Shown one piece after another: positions 7,780 through 16,416 of a stretch of 64,000 nucleotides of DNA; positions within the stretch are counted from its first letter, which is position 1; the number at the start of each line of letters is the position of its first letter. The notes under the pieces are model-generated. The model saw only the letters and a list, made by a program, of their open reading frames with translations, searched no databases and was not told the DNA's origin. Source of the stretch: Rhabdobacter roseus. GTDB taxonomy: Bacteria > Bacteroidota > Bacteroidia > Cytophagales > Spirosomataceae. The translations under genes were made by a program, and so were the position numbers. Location of the stretch: NCBI RefSeq assembly GCF_014202275.1, contig NZ_JACHGF010000001.1, positions 1-64,000 of the forward strand, in the 5' to 3' direction.

Positions 7780-9405
7780 CTATGGCTTCGAAAAGTACCT
7801 GTCTTTCCGCACGTAGAGGCGGGTGTCGTCCAGGGTGTCGGCCAGCAGGTAGTTGGCCGTAAGGTACTTGGCCAAAGCAGGAAAACTCTCGTGGCCCTGC
7901 GTGGCCCGATCACTCACCCAAATACTATTCTTCCCCACGGCATCCAGAAATACCGCCGGTTGGGTCCGCTTGAGATCGCTCAGGTACCTGGTTCGGTATA
8001 CTTCCCGCATGGGATGCTCAAAAATAGACCGCTCCGAGTGGTTTTCGGCCGTACCCTGCGCCAGCTGCGTCTCTACGTAGTACCGGCATTGCCATCCCCA
8101 CACCACCAGGTAGTCGCCGGGCCGGGTGTAGGTCTTTATTTTTTCACTAACCATATCAGTAGGTAAGGTCGTAGCGCCTTCTGACACGAAAGCATTGAGG
8201 CGACGACTCTGGTGAAATGATGCGGCATCTTGAGCGCCGAACCAAACGAGTGGCAGTACCAAAGTACCTACCAGGGGTACTTTGTAGCTTGCCAGCCGCC
8301 ACCAGCCACAAGCCGCCGCCAAAGCCCAGGGGTAGATGCAGAGGTTGAGGTAGTGGCCAAACGAATTGCCCGACTTCGTAGCGGCGTATACGCTGGCTAG
8401 TAAATACACCAATAGCAGCAAGGGTACAAAGCTTTCCCGGCGGGACGATAGCGAGCGCCACCACCCCCAGGTACCCACCAGTACCGGCAGCAACAGCATA
8501 GCAGCGTAGGCGCTAAAGTCCGGACTGGTAGCCAGGAGGCTAACCAGCTGGGTTGGCACGTCCAGGAGTCCGTTACTACCCGCGTAGATGGAATTTCCTT
8601 TGATATAAAAATCAATGAGATCCTGAAAAACGCCATGATATAAAGTCCAGCCCAGTACCAGCAGCGGAAAAGCGATCCCGCCCGCCAGGAGTGCCAAAGT
8701 GGGTCGCCAGGTACCTTGGTGCCGGTAATGCTGGTAGGTGATCCAAAGCCCGCCGAGCACTAAAACAACGGCCTGGGGGACGGCCTGGAGCTTGGCAAAA
8801 GGGACCATCCCCGCCAGCAGCCCCAGCCCTAGTGCCACCACCAAAGAAGGGGTACTTTGGCGAGACAACCAAGCCAGCAACCCAAGACAGCCGCCCAGCA
8901 AGAGCAGCGGCAGCTGCTCACTGGAGTAGTGTACGAAGTCGGCCTCCTGCGTAAAAGATAGAAAAAACAACGGCGGCAGCAGGGCTACGCGGGCCGTAGC
9001 TACCCCAAACCACTGACGCACCGCGCCGAAAAAAAACAGCAGCGCCCCCGCCGAACACAGCAAACCCATAACCCGGGCTGAGGTATAGTTGAGCTCAAAA
9101 CCCAGCAGCCGGGGCAGTACAAGCAGGTAGTTGTCCAGCGGACCAATGGTAGTGCCATCTACCGAGCGCCAGTAGACCGGGTCCTGGTAGAGGGTGAGGG
9201 CGTGGCTGATCATCTGGCTTTCGTCGGGATTCAACTCCCGGTTAAAAACCACCGCGGGAAGCCGCATCATGCCGAAAAGTACCAGCGCGGCTAGTAAGTA
9301 GGCCACTGTGGGTACGCGCTTTTCCAAACTACCCCAAAGTACCCCCCCGGCCAGTAGGTAGGCAAGAGCCCAGTACACGATCGGGGTGGCGTCAAAGGTA
9401 GGCAT
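7780..9405 (-). CDS. GT-C fold membrane glycosyltransferase (GT39/ArnT-like)
   Basis: 541 residues with many hydrophobic segments and an acidic motif in the first periplasmic loop (NRELNPDESQMISHAL, about 55-70), the position of the catalytic Asp/Glu in GT39/GT83 enzymes that take sugars from polyprenyl-phosphate carriers. A soluble C-terminal domain of about 130 residues follows the last membrane helix (YLVVWGWQCRYYVETQLAQG). It starts 3 nt after the stop of the GT2 gene, so the two are translated from one message. Likely role: transfer of a lipid-linked sugar to a glycan or protein in the periplasm. The acceptor is unknown. Confidence 0.82.
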   Translation of the reverse strand: MPTFDATPIVYWALAYLLAGGVLWGSLEKRVPTVAYLLAALVLFGMMRLPAVVFNRELNPDESQMISHALTLYQDPVYWRSVDGTTIGPLDNYLLVLPRLLGFELNYTSARVMGLLCSAGALLFFFGAVRQWFGVATARVALLPPLFFLSFTQEADFVHYSSEQLPLLLLGGCLGLLAWLSRQSTPSLVVALGLGLLAGMVPFAKLQAVPQAVVLVLGGLWITYQHYRHQGTWRPTLALLAGGIAFPLLVLGWTLYHGVFQDLIDFYIKGNSIYAGSNGLLDVPTQLVSLLATSPDFSAYAAMLLLPVLVGTWGWWRSLSSRRESFVPLLLLVYLLASVYAATKSGNSFGHYLNLCIYPWALAAACGWWRLASYKVPLVGTLVLPLVWFGAQDAASFHQSRRLNAFVSEGATTLPTDMVSEKIKTYTRPGDYLVVWGWQCRYYVETQLAQGTAENHSERSIFEHPMREVYRTRYLSDLKRTQPAVFLDAVGKNSIWVSDRATQGHESFPALAKYLTANYLLADTLDDTRLYVRKDRYFSKP

Positions 9406-9408
9406 ACG

Positions 9409-10356
9409 TCAGGCGATGGTTTCGACCTTTTCTACAAAATCGCGGAAGTGGATCGCCGGAATAAAATGCTGCTGCGTACGGTACTGAAGTACCATGAAAA
9501 CCAGAAAAAGCGAAATCAGAAACGATTGCAGCATCACGATCAGCAGGGTAGTTCCCAGCGTGGAAGCCCAGCCGGGCGTGGCGTTGCCGATGAGTTTCAG
9601 GAAAAGAATGGCAAAAATAATGCTGACCGCCAGGCCGGACATCATGATGGAAAAAATAAGGATGCGAACGGCCGTGGTATCAATGAGCACCGAGATAGCG
9701 CTCAGCCCGTGCAGGACCAGCGACACGAAGTTCATTTTGCTTTCGCCGGCCAGGCGTTTGGCGCGTTCCAGCGGTACCGAGTCGTACGGAATCCGGGAGC
9801 GTATGATCCCGCCGGGGTAGTTGTTCCAGATCTCGGATACCCGCACCAGGTTTTGCAGGCGCTGCTGGGGTACCAAACTAAAGTTACCAAACGTAATCAT
9901 CTTGCCCGTCAGTAACTGAAAAATGGCCTTATAAACGATATAAAAAAACTTAAAGGTAAAGTTCTCCTGGCGCTTGCTGCGCTCGGCAAAGATAATCTTG
10001 TCGGGAAACTGGCGCGACTTGGCCATGAGCTGGTTGATGCCGCCGGGGGCGTCTTCTCCGTCGGCATCCATCACAATCACCTTGTCCCAGTCGGCCTCCT
10101 GGGCCAGGTACGACAGGCCGATGGCAATGGCCTTTTGGTGGCCCAGGTTGCGAAAGAGCCGAAGTACCCGAATGCCGTTGCCGCGGTAGGATGTAAAAGG
10201 CCCGGTACGCTCCCGCGACGAGCAGTCATCTACGATGAGTAGGGCCGTTTGGGCTAAGAGGGTAGGTTCAACATCCTCATTGATCTTTTGAATCAATAAA
10301 TTGAGGGCTTCCCAGTCGTTGAATTGGGGAATAAGAATAACGTACTTCTCCGGCAT
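9409..10356 (-). CDS. GT2 glycosyltransferase, polyprenyl-phosphate sugar synthase-like
   Basis: 315 residues from the ATG at 10356 (MPEKYVILIPQFND); an upstream TTG at 10374 is possible but less likely. The N-terminal GT-A domain has VDDCSS and the metal-binding VMDADGED, plus the NLGHQKAIAIG motif typical of DPM1/GtrB-type enzymes. Two C-terminal hydrophobic helices (IRILIFSIMMSGLAVSIIF; LLIVMLQSFLISLFLVFMVL) anchor it in the inner membrane as in GtrB/ArnC. It probably makes a polyprenyl-phosphate sugar on the cytoplasmic face for the GT-C transferase encoded just downstream. The sugar may be supplied by the epimerase encoded upstream (inference). Confidence 0.85.
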   Translation of the reverse strand: MPEKYVILIPQFNDWEALNLLIQKINEDVEPTLLAQTALLIVDDCSSRERTGPFTSYRGNGIRVLRLFRNLGHQKAIAIGLSYLAQEADWDKVIVMDADGEDAPGGINQLMAKSRQFPDKIIFAERSKRQENFTFKFFYIVYKAIFQLLTGKMITFGNFSLVPQQRLQNLVRVSEIWNNYPGGIIRSRIPYDSVPLERAKRLAGESKMNFVSLVLHGLSAISVLIDTTAVRILIFSIMMSGLAVSIIFAILFLKLIGNATPGWASTLGTTLLIVMLQSFLISLFLVFMVLQYRTQQHFIPAIHFRDFVEKVETIA

Positions 10357-10427
10357 AAGCGAGGCAAAATGCAAAGTACGGCAAGACCAGCCGATAAGCC
10401 GCGTCCTGCCGTACTTTTTATAGGATT

Positions 10428-11504
10428 CTAAGCGGGCTTACCGGCCAGCCGGGCTACGGTGCCGTCGTGGATCTGGGTGAGGGTTTCTTCCAGGCCGTAC
10501 TCCCAGTTCCAGCCGGGGTAGTGGCTCTTGAACTTCGAGAGGTCACTCACGTACCAGATGTGGTCGCCGATGCGGTTGGTCTCCGAGTAGGAGTAGCTCA
10601 TTTTGTTGCCGGTGATCTGCTCGCAGAGCGTAATGGCCTCCAGCATGGAGCAGTTGGCAAAGCGCCCGCCGCCCGCGTTGTAGACCTCGCCGGCGCGCGG
10701 GTTCTGGTAGAAATGCCAGAACATGTTCACCAGGTCGTGGCTGTGGATGTTGTCGCGTACCTGCTTGCCCTTGTAGCCAAAAATGGTGTAGTGGTTGCCG
10801 GTGATGGCGCACTTCATGAGGTAGGCCAAAAAGCCGTGCAGCTGCGCGCCGGAGTGGTTGGGACCGGTGAGGCAGCCCCCGCGGAACACCCCCGTCTTCA
10901 TGCCAAAGTACCGGCCGTACTCCTGCACCATGATATCAGCGGCTACTTTGGAAGCGCCAAAGATGGAATGTTTGGTATGGTCGATGCTGTGCTGCTCGTC
11001 GATGCCGTTTTCGAAGTAGGGGTGGTTTTCGTCAATTTCCCAGCGGGTTTCGAGCTCCACCAGGGGCAGGTAGTTGGGGTTATCACCGTACACCTTGTTG
11101 GTAGAGGTAAAGATAAACACCGCTTCGGGGCAGTGCAGGCGCGTCATTTCCAGCATGTTGAGCGTACCCACGGCGTTCACGCCAAAGTCGGTGAAGGGCT
11201 CGCGGGCGGCCCAGTCGTGGCTGGGTTGGGCGGCGGCGTGCACGATCATTTTGATGTCGGCGCCAAATTCCTTGAAGATGGGCTCGAGCTGAGAAACCTC
11301 CCGGATGTCGGCGGCGTAGTGTTTGTAGTTGGTAAAAGCCTCCTGGATGCGGTTGCGGTTCCATTCGGTATTGCCGTCAGTACCGAAGAAGTACTGCCGC
11401 AGGTTGTTATCAATGCCTACTACCAAGTCAAACTTCTGGGCCAGGAAGGCCACTGATTCGCTCCCGATCAAGCCGGCCGAGCCGGTCACTAGTGCAATCT
11501 CCAT
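10428..11504 (-). CDS. NAD-dependent nucleotide-sugar epimerase (CDP-tyvelose/paratose epimerase-like)
   Basis: 358 residues, extended SDR fold. The NAD-binding motif is TGSAGLIGS (about 7-15), followed by [23 protein letters not shown] and an active-site helix reading FGASKVAAD, where the usual catalytic Tyr of YxxxK is Phe. [17 protein letters not shown] and the [13 protein letters not shown] stretch resemble the TyvE-like branch. First gene of a three-gene minus-strand set (gap to GT2 71 nt), so it probably shapes the nucleotide sugar used by the two transferases. The substrate cannot be read from sequence. Confidence 0.82.
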   Translation of the reverse strand: MEIALVTGSAGLIGSESVAFLAQKFDLVVGIDNNLRQYFFGTDGNTEWNRNRIQEAFTNYKHYAADIREVSQLEPIFKEFGADIKMIVHAAAQPSHDWAAREPFTDFGVNAVGTLNMLEMTRLHCPEAVFIFTSTNKVYGDNPNYLPLVELETRWEIDENHPYFENGIDEQHSIDHTKHSIFGASKVAADIMVQEYGRYFGMKTGVFRGGCLTGPNHSGAQLHGFLAYLMKCAITGNHYTIFGYKGKQVRDNIHSHDLVNMFWHFYQNPRAGEVYNAGGGRFANCSMLEAITLCEQITGNKMSYSYSETNRIGDHIWYVSDLSKFKSHYPGWNWEYGLEETLTQIHDGTVARLAGKPA

Positions 11505-12030
11505 TGTCAGTAAGTATTAGTATCTATTAATTCCGTAAAGCATTTTCACATGAGCGCGTAAAGTAAATTAAAAAAGTTCAATTTTCCGAAACGCGCTTCG
11601 TAAACGGATTTCCCTGGATTTGGGAGTCTTTTGAAGTTTTAGGCAGGGTGATGGCGCAGCGCCTAATCAAATAATTATCCTACTAGACAAAGGCCCCAGT
11701 TCTCCTGCCGCCTTTTTATCGGCTTGCTTACAAACCCAAGGGCGGCCGAAGCATAGCACGTGAGAACGTAATATTGGATAATCAGAAAAAAGAAAAGAAC
11801 GTGGCCAAATGGAGAATGAAGCCAATTAAAGACAACGCCTCCGGTACTAGCCAGAGGTACTTACACCGGCTCTTATCCGAACTGCCGCAATTTTCGGTAC
11901 AGATGATTTCTTTGGGTTTGCCATGTAGCACCAGGCATTACAGCGAAAAGGTATAGAGTAATTTCTTGGCTAGGGGAAAGCGCCATGTATTAAGTAGTGA
12001 GGGGATAAATCTTCTGGACATGATAGTAGA
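11505..12030. other. Intergenic stretch without a convincing gene
   Basis: 526 bases between the divergently read epimerase start and the convergent end of the lipoprotein gene. A 60-codon frame at 11774-11956 has no domain, ribosome site or promoter and is treated as chance. No RNA gene or repeat recognised beyond two copies of the GTACY-type motif. Confidence 0.4.
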
Positions 12031-12429
12031 TTATTTTAGTGGAACGATTGACGTAATCACAATAGGGCTATTAGGAAAAAAAGGAATTCCCCCCCCAGGG
12101 AAAGGGCACTGCACCTTTTCCTGGCCCGAAACGAGATAGTAATATGGAGCCTCTGAAGTAGATACGACCCAACTAGTGTCTTCCTGACAAGCCGAAAATA
12201 ACCATTCAGGCGAATTGTTTTCAGGATTACGAGCTACAAACAACCCATTACCAGCATGATGAACAATTAACGAATCAATTGTTCGAGAATAGGTTCCCTC
12301 GCACCCGCAGTCGGGCTCTGGCTCCTTTTTCTCGCAGGATAGTACCGCCCCCATAGCAGCCACCAGAACAAAGGCAAGCCGGGGAGGGCGAAAGAAGGAG
12401 CGTTGGGACTTTCTTAGGCTTTGTTTCAT
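12031..12429 (-). CDS. Small lipoprotein of unknown function
   Basis: 132 residues from the ATG at 12429 (MKQSLRKSQRSF). A basic N-terminus, a hydrophobic core (LAFVLVAAMGAVL) and the lipobox LSC followed by EKKEPEPDCGCEGTYS indicate a lipoprotein signal peptide. The mature part is about 100 residues with extra cysteines (CGC, FSACQED, VQCPFPG) and ends IVITSIVPLK. No family recognised. The short spaced-out sequence suggests a lineage-specific envelope protein. Confidence 0.65.
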   Translation of the reverse strand: MKQSLRKSQRSFFRPPRLAFVLVAAMGAVLSCEKKEPEPDCGCEGTYSRTIDSLIVHHAGNGLFVARNPENNSPEWLFSACQEDTSWVVSTSEAPYYYLVSGQEKVQCPFPGGGIPFFPNSPIVITSIVPLK

Positions 12430-12995
12430 ACGTGAGTAGGTTTTTGGGTGAATAAAAAAATAAAGCAAGAAGGCACCAGCCGTACCTGAATCCGAGGATC
12501 ATGGGTACCCACAGAATGGATGGCCTTAAAGAAGGATGCTGCCGCCAAAGAAGCTTGGCGAGCGGAGAATGGGGTACTGAAAGAAAATAGTAGTGTTTGG
12601 GCATAAGGAAAGGATGGTGTGGTGGATGGTACTTTATAGAGAGTTTGGTGTGGGGCTTATTTCTCTCAATAAGGCTAGTAGGCGCATTGTCTACTTTGGT
12701 CACAGATAAATCTTTGCCACAGAGAAGTACCTTTCGGTACTCTATACATAGGTCAAGTTTCCCAGCCGCGGGCTAGGGATTTTTCCAACTACGGTAGTCG
12801 GGACTTTGGTCAGCGACCGCTTGACATCAAGAAATAATGGAGTGCCGCCCAACGATGGGTGAAAGACGTAGGGTGAAGGCTACCGGCCTGCGGTCGATTC
12901 CCATCCCAAGTACCCCTATAAACCAAAACCGCCCCGAAGCCTAAGCGCCGGGGCGGTTTCTACATACATGAATGCTAAAGCGTATAAGCGCTAGG
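12430..12995. other. Intergenic stretch with one terminator
   Basis: 566 bases. The only clear element is the terminator at 12926-12959. A minus-strand frame at 12275-12703 overlaps the lipoprotein in another frame and looks random. A short tRNA-like run near 12885 does not fold. Confidence 0.4.
12926..12959 (-). terminator. Terminator after the 13.2-kb lipoprotein gene
   Basis: Perfect 10-bp stem AAACCGCCCC/GGGGCGGTTT with a 14-nt loop, 37 nt beyond the stop of the minus-strand lipoprotein gene, followed on that strand by a T/G-rich run. Confidence 0.7.
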
Positions 12996-13244
12996 TCAAT
13001 TACCCTGGGCCATAGTCGTGGTGCCAAACAATTTTTCTTGTATCGCATTCACCCGGTTGTCGATATCAGGATTAGCAGCGTACTGAATGGACCGCTGGCG
13101 GGCGGCGGAGTCCGGATGTACACCGTACACGTACTCATTGCCCGACCGCACGTCGATTTGCTCGATACGATTGTATTTTTGGTATTCGCAGGACGACAAC
13201 AACGCAACACCTGCGAGCAAAGCAGCTATCTTTCTGAGTTTCAT
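12996..13244 (-). CDS. Small lipoprotein of unknown function
   Basis: 82 residues from the ATG at 13244: MKLRKIAALLAGVALLSSC is a textbook lipoprotein signal peptide with lipobox LSSC. An upstream in-frame extension to 13301 would overlap the promoter and is rejected. The mature part (EYQKYNRIEQIDVRSGNEYVYGV...) has no recognised domain and ends in a polar helix-like segment (NRVNAIQEKLFG). It has its own promoter and terminator, so it is a single-gene unit. Confidence 0.75.
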   Translation of the reverse strand: MKLRKIAALLAGVALLSSCEYQKYNRIEQIDVRSGNEYVYGVHPDSAARQRSIQYAANPDIDNRVNAIQEKLFGTTTMAQGN

Positions 13245-13270
13245 TAGGTACTTATCGGATGGATTCGCCA

Positions 13271-13301
13271 CAAAAGTAACGGCCATTTCGGTAACCACCA
13301 A
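13271..13301 (-). promoter_or_regulatory. Promoter of the 82-residue lipoprotein gene
   Basis: On the minus strand TTG (13299-13301), 20-nt spacer, TACTTTTG (13271-13278), 27 nt before the ATG: a full match to the Bacteroidota consensus. Confidence 0.65.
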
Positions 13302-13320
13302 ACCAGACCGCGCCCTTTTC

Positions 13321-15054
13321 TTAAATTTTTAACCGTTCTAATTCTTCCTTGACAAAAGTCATCAGCGCCGTAATGTGCTCGCGGGAAAAATCAAACGGGA
13401 TGTGCGCCGCTTCGTAGATTTTCCCGATGGGGGCCGTGTAGCCCAGTTTCAGCGCGTTCAGGTACCCTTGCAGGCCTTGCTCGGGGTTTTCGCGGAAGTT
13501 TTTCCAAACCCCAATGGCCCCCAGCTGCGCAATGCCGTATTCGATGTAGTAGAAAGGTACCTCGTAAATGTGCAATTGCCGCTGCCAAAGGTACTTTTGA
13601 AAATGCTCTAGCCCCGACCAATCAATGACGCCGTCCGTGAATTCGCCATAGATGCGTACCCAGGCGCCGGTGCGCTCGGTGGGCGTGTGGGTGGGGTTTT
13701 CGTACATCCAGTGCTGAAACTTATCAATGGTCGCTACCCAAGGGAGGGTTTCCAGGATCGACTCCAGGTGCTGGATCTTGGCCCGGCGCAGGTCTTCTTC
13801 GTTTGGGAAGAATTCGTCCCAGTAGTCCATCGTCAGCAGCTCCATCGACATGGAGGCCAGCTCGGCTACCTCCGACGGCGGGTGTTTGAAGGAGCTCAGG
13901 GCGAGGTCACGCGTCAGGAGCGAGTGCACGGCGTGGCCGCCTTCGTGCAGCAGCGTGATCATGTCGCGCAGGTTGGAGGTGGCATTCATGAAGATGAAAG
14001 GTACCCCGATCTCGTCCAGGGGGTAGTTGTAGCCGCCCGGTGCCTTGCCCTTCCGCGATTCCAGGTCCAGGTGGCCCATGACTTTCATGATGCGCAGACT
14101 GTCGCCCAGGAAGGGGTCCAGGCGCGTAAAGCAGCGGATGGTTTTATCCAGCAGATCTTCGCCACTCTGAAACGGCTTCAGCGGCGGGCGGCCCTGCGGG
14201 TCTACCTTGGTGTCCCAGGGTCGGAGCGGCTCTACGGCTAAAGTACCCTTCCGCTCAAGGGCCAGGTCGTCCAGCACAGGTACTACGGCCTCCCGTACCG
14301 CCTCGTGAAAATCGAAGCAGTCTTGCGGCGTGTAGTCGAAGCGCCCCATGGCCGCAAACATGTAGTCGCGGTAGTTGGCAAAACCCGCGTTGCGCGCCAC
14401 CTGGTCGCGCAGCCCGATGAGCTTATTGAGCAGCTCGTCCAGGGTTTCGTGGTCCTGGTAGCGGCGCTCGCTGATGGCCCGCCAGGCCTCTTCGCGGAGG
14501 GCGCGGTCGGTAGACTGCAGCCGGTCGGACGCCTTCTGGAGCGTCATTTCCTCGCCGTCGAGCGTCACCGTCATGGCACCCGCAATGGCCCCGTAGCGGC
14601 GCTCCTCGGTTTGGGTTTGGGTCAGAAGCGGAATGTTTTCTTCCCGAAAAATCTCGATGGCCTTCTTCATGCCCCGGATCGTGATGTCGAAGCCCTGGTC
14701 GGTGAGCTCGGTCAGGAAGGTACTTTCGTTGGCCTTCTTGTCCAGGGCGTTGCTGTAGGCGGCCAGTTGCGGCTGGATCTCGGTGATAAAAAATTGCAGC
14801 GATTGGATCAGCTCCTCGTTGGCGGTGTCGCAGGTTTGGCGGATGTACCGCCAGGCAAAGTTTTCCGACAGGTACGATTCCAGCTCGCTGCGGTCCAGAA
14901 ACCACTGGCGCAGGTCGTCGGCGTTCTGGATCACGCGGTGGGCCAGGTTTTCGTATAGGGGTTTCAGGTCTTCCCAATCGTTGAGTTCAAAGTTTTCCCC
15001 AATAAAAGTACGCGCTTTGCGCTGGGGCAGGGCAGGGGCACCGGGCTCTATCAT
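13321..15054 (-). CDS. M3-family oligoendopeptidase (PepF-like)
   Basis: 577 residues from the ATG at 15054 (MIEPGAPALPQRKARTF). The frame is open for 120 further codons upstream, but that part overlaps the divergent oxidoreductase gene's leader and has no peptidase homology. The zinc motif is HEGGHAVH with the downstream Glu-containing helix (MSMELLTMDYWDEFF). The order of N-terminal helical half, catalytic domain and C-terminal YYIEYGIAQLGAIGVW motif is that of M3B oligoendopeptidases. A cytoplasmic enzyme that degrades short peptides. Its terminus is about 20 nt from the start region of the 13.2-kb lipoprotein gene. Confidence 0.92.
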   Translation of the reverse strand: MIEPGAPALPQRKARTFIGENFELNDWEDLKPLYENLAHRVIQNADDLRQWFLDRSELESYLSENFAWRYIRQTCDTANEELIQSLQFFITEIQPQLAAYSNALDKKANESTFLTELTDQGFDITIRGMKKAIEIFREENIPLLTQTQTEERRYGAIAGAMTVTLDGEEMTLQKASDRLQSTDRALREEAWRAISERRYQDHETLDELLNKLIGLRDQVARNAGFANYRDYMFAAMGRFDYTPQDCFDFHEAVREAVVPVLDDLALERKGTLAVEPLRPWDTKVDPQGRPPLKPFQSGEDLLDKTIRCFTRLDPFLGDSLRIMKVMGHLDLESRKGKAPGGYNYPLDEIGVPFIFMNATSNLRDMITLLHEGGHAVHSLLTRDLALSSFKHPPSEVAELASMSMELLTMDYWDEFFPNEEDLRRAKIQHLESILETLPWVATIDKFQHWMYENPTHTPTERTGAWVRIYGEFTDGVIDWSGLEHFQKYLWQRQLHIYEVPFYYIEYGIAQLGAIGVWKNFRENPEQGLQGYLNALKLGYTAPIGKIYEAAHIPFDFSREHITALMTFVKEELERLKI

Positions 15055-15120
15055 GCAAGTAGTGTTGTTAGGATCTGGGTAGTTTGGATGATCTTTAAAA
15101 TAGTAACGTTTTTGGGTGGT

Positions 15121-15128
15121 CAAAGTTA
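15121..15128 (-). promoter_or_regulatory. -7 element upstream of the oligoendopeptidase
   Basis: CAAAGTTA on the plus strand reads TAACTTTG on the minus strand (TAnnTTTG), 66 nt before the ATG at 15054. This supports the shorter start. Confidence 0.4.
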
Positions 15129-15340
15129 AGCGCCGCGGCGTATTTATCAAGTACCTCCGACGGACTAAGCCCGATTTCCGGCGGTGTAGGGGTACTTTGA
15201 AGTTGTTTATCACAATTTTAAATGACAACTTTCGCCGGCCATTCCTGCTCCGGCCGCCAGGTACCCCCAAAGTACCTGCGAACGAAGTACCGGACAGAAG
15301 CAGGATTGAACAACAACCAAACCCTTTGAACAGAATCAAC

Positions 15341-16318
15341 ATGGACATCATCAGGTGGGGAATCATCGGCTGCGGCGACGTTACCGAGAAAAAAAGCGGA
15401 CCGGCTTTTTCCAAAGTACCTCATTCGGAGCTGGTGGCGGTCATGCGCCGCGACGCCGCCAAAGCCGCCGACTACGCCCAGCGCCACGGCGTGCCCAAGT
15501 GGTACGACCAGGTGGACGACCTCATCAACGATCCGGACGTCAACGCCATCTACATCGCTACCCCACCCGACGTACATAAAGAGTACACGCTAAAAGCCCT
15601 GCGGGCCGGAAAGCCCGTGTACGTAGAAAAACCCATGGCCCGCAACGCCGCCGAGTGCGAAGACATGGTGCAGGCTAGCCGCGACACGGGGGTACCTTTG
15701 TTTGTGGCCTACTACCGGCGGTCGTTGCCGTACTTCGTGAAGCTAAAAGAGCTCATCGACACCCAGGCCATCGGCGAAATCCGGCAGGTACATATCACCA
15801 TTCACAAAACACCCTACCCGGAAGAAGTAGGTGAAAGCCCGCAACCCGGTTGGCGGGTACAGCCGGAGCTCTCGGGCGGTGGGCATTTCCACGACCTGGC
15901 CTCGCACCAGTTCGACTACCTCGAGTACGTGCTGGGGCCCATCCAACAAGCCAAGGGCATTGCCCGCAACCAGGCCGGCCTCTACGCCGCCGACGACGTG
16001 GTGCAGGCGGTGTTTGCGTTTGAGTCGGGCGTGGTGGGCTCGGGTAGCTGGTGCTTTGCTACCAATGGCGTGGAGCAAAAGGAAGAAGCCGTGCTGCTGG
16101 GTACTTTGGGCAAGATCACCTTTTCCTTCTTTGAACGCTTCACCATTAGTGTCGAAACCGAGGCCGGTACCGAAGAATTTCTCCTACCGTACCCGCCGCA
16201 CGTGCAGCAGCCCCTCATCGAAACCATCGTGGCCGAGCTGCGCGGCGAGGGCCGTTGCCCCAGTACCGGCGAGACGGGCCTGCGCGCCAACCGCGTGCTC
16301 GACTGGATCACGGGCTAG
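15341..16318 (+). CDS. Gfo/Idh/MocA-family oxidoreductase
   Basis: 325 residues from the ATG at 15341 (MDIIRWGIIGCGDVTEKKSG). The 75 codons upstream in the same frame are intergenic in character. The Rossmann motif GIIGCGDV is followed by the family signature EKPMARNAAEC near residue 95, which carries the catalytic Lys, and the C-terminal beta-sheet domain (GGHFHDLASHQFDYLEYVLG). It would oxidise or reduce a sugar or inositol-type substrate with NAD(P). The substrate is not predictable. Stands alone, divergent from the oligoendopeptidase. Confidence 0.9.
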   Translation: MDIIRWGIIGCGDVTEKKSGPAFSKVPHSELVAVMRRDAAKAADYAQRHGVPKWYDQVDDLINDPDVNAIYIATPPDVHKEYTLKALRAGKPVYVEKPMARNAAECEDMVQASRDTGVPLFVAYYRRSLPYFVKLKELIDTQAIGEIRQVHITIHKTPYPEEVGESPQPGWRVQPELSGGGHFHDLASHQFDYLEYVLGPIQQAKGIARNQAGLYAADDVVQAVFAFESGVVGSGSWCFATNGVEQKEEAVLLGTLGKITFSFFERFTISVETEAGTEEFLLPYPPHVQQPLIETIVAELRGEGRCPSTGETGLRANRVLDWITG

Positions 16319-16388
16319 GTACCCACAGGGGGTACTTTTTACACGAAAATCTTCCCGCTAGTGGTAGCGGGGGTACTTTGGTTTTAAG

Positions 16389-16396
16389 TACCTTTG
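16389..16396 (+). promoter_or_regulatory. Possible -7 element of the membrane AraC gene, next to a motif hairpin
   Basis: TACCTTTG (TAnnTTTG) 20 nt before the ATG at 16417. It overlaps the right arm of a perfect GGTACTT/AAGTACC hairpin at 16372-16392 (7-bp stem, 7-nt loop). No TTG at the right distance, so tentative. Confidence 0.35.
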
Positions 16397-16416
16397 GGAA
16401 ATAGCTATCTCTGCCC

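Noticed and set aside
11774-11956. 60-codon frame in the gap
   Set aside because: No promoter, ribosome site or recognisable sequence feature.
12275-12703. 142-codon minus-strand frame
   Set aside because: It overlaps the lipoprotein gene out of frame, has no domain or signal peptide, and a composition like untranslated sequence.
12870-12905. tRNA-like run (GGTCGATTCCCATCC)
   Set aside because: The stem halves do not pair and no acceptor, D or anticodon arms surround it.
15116-15340. N-terminal extension of the Gfo/Idh/MocA gene
   Set aside because: The Rossmann strand starts at the ATG at 15341; the extension is basic, low-information and overlaps the divergent promoter.
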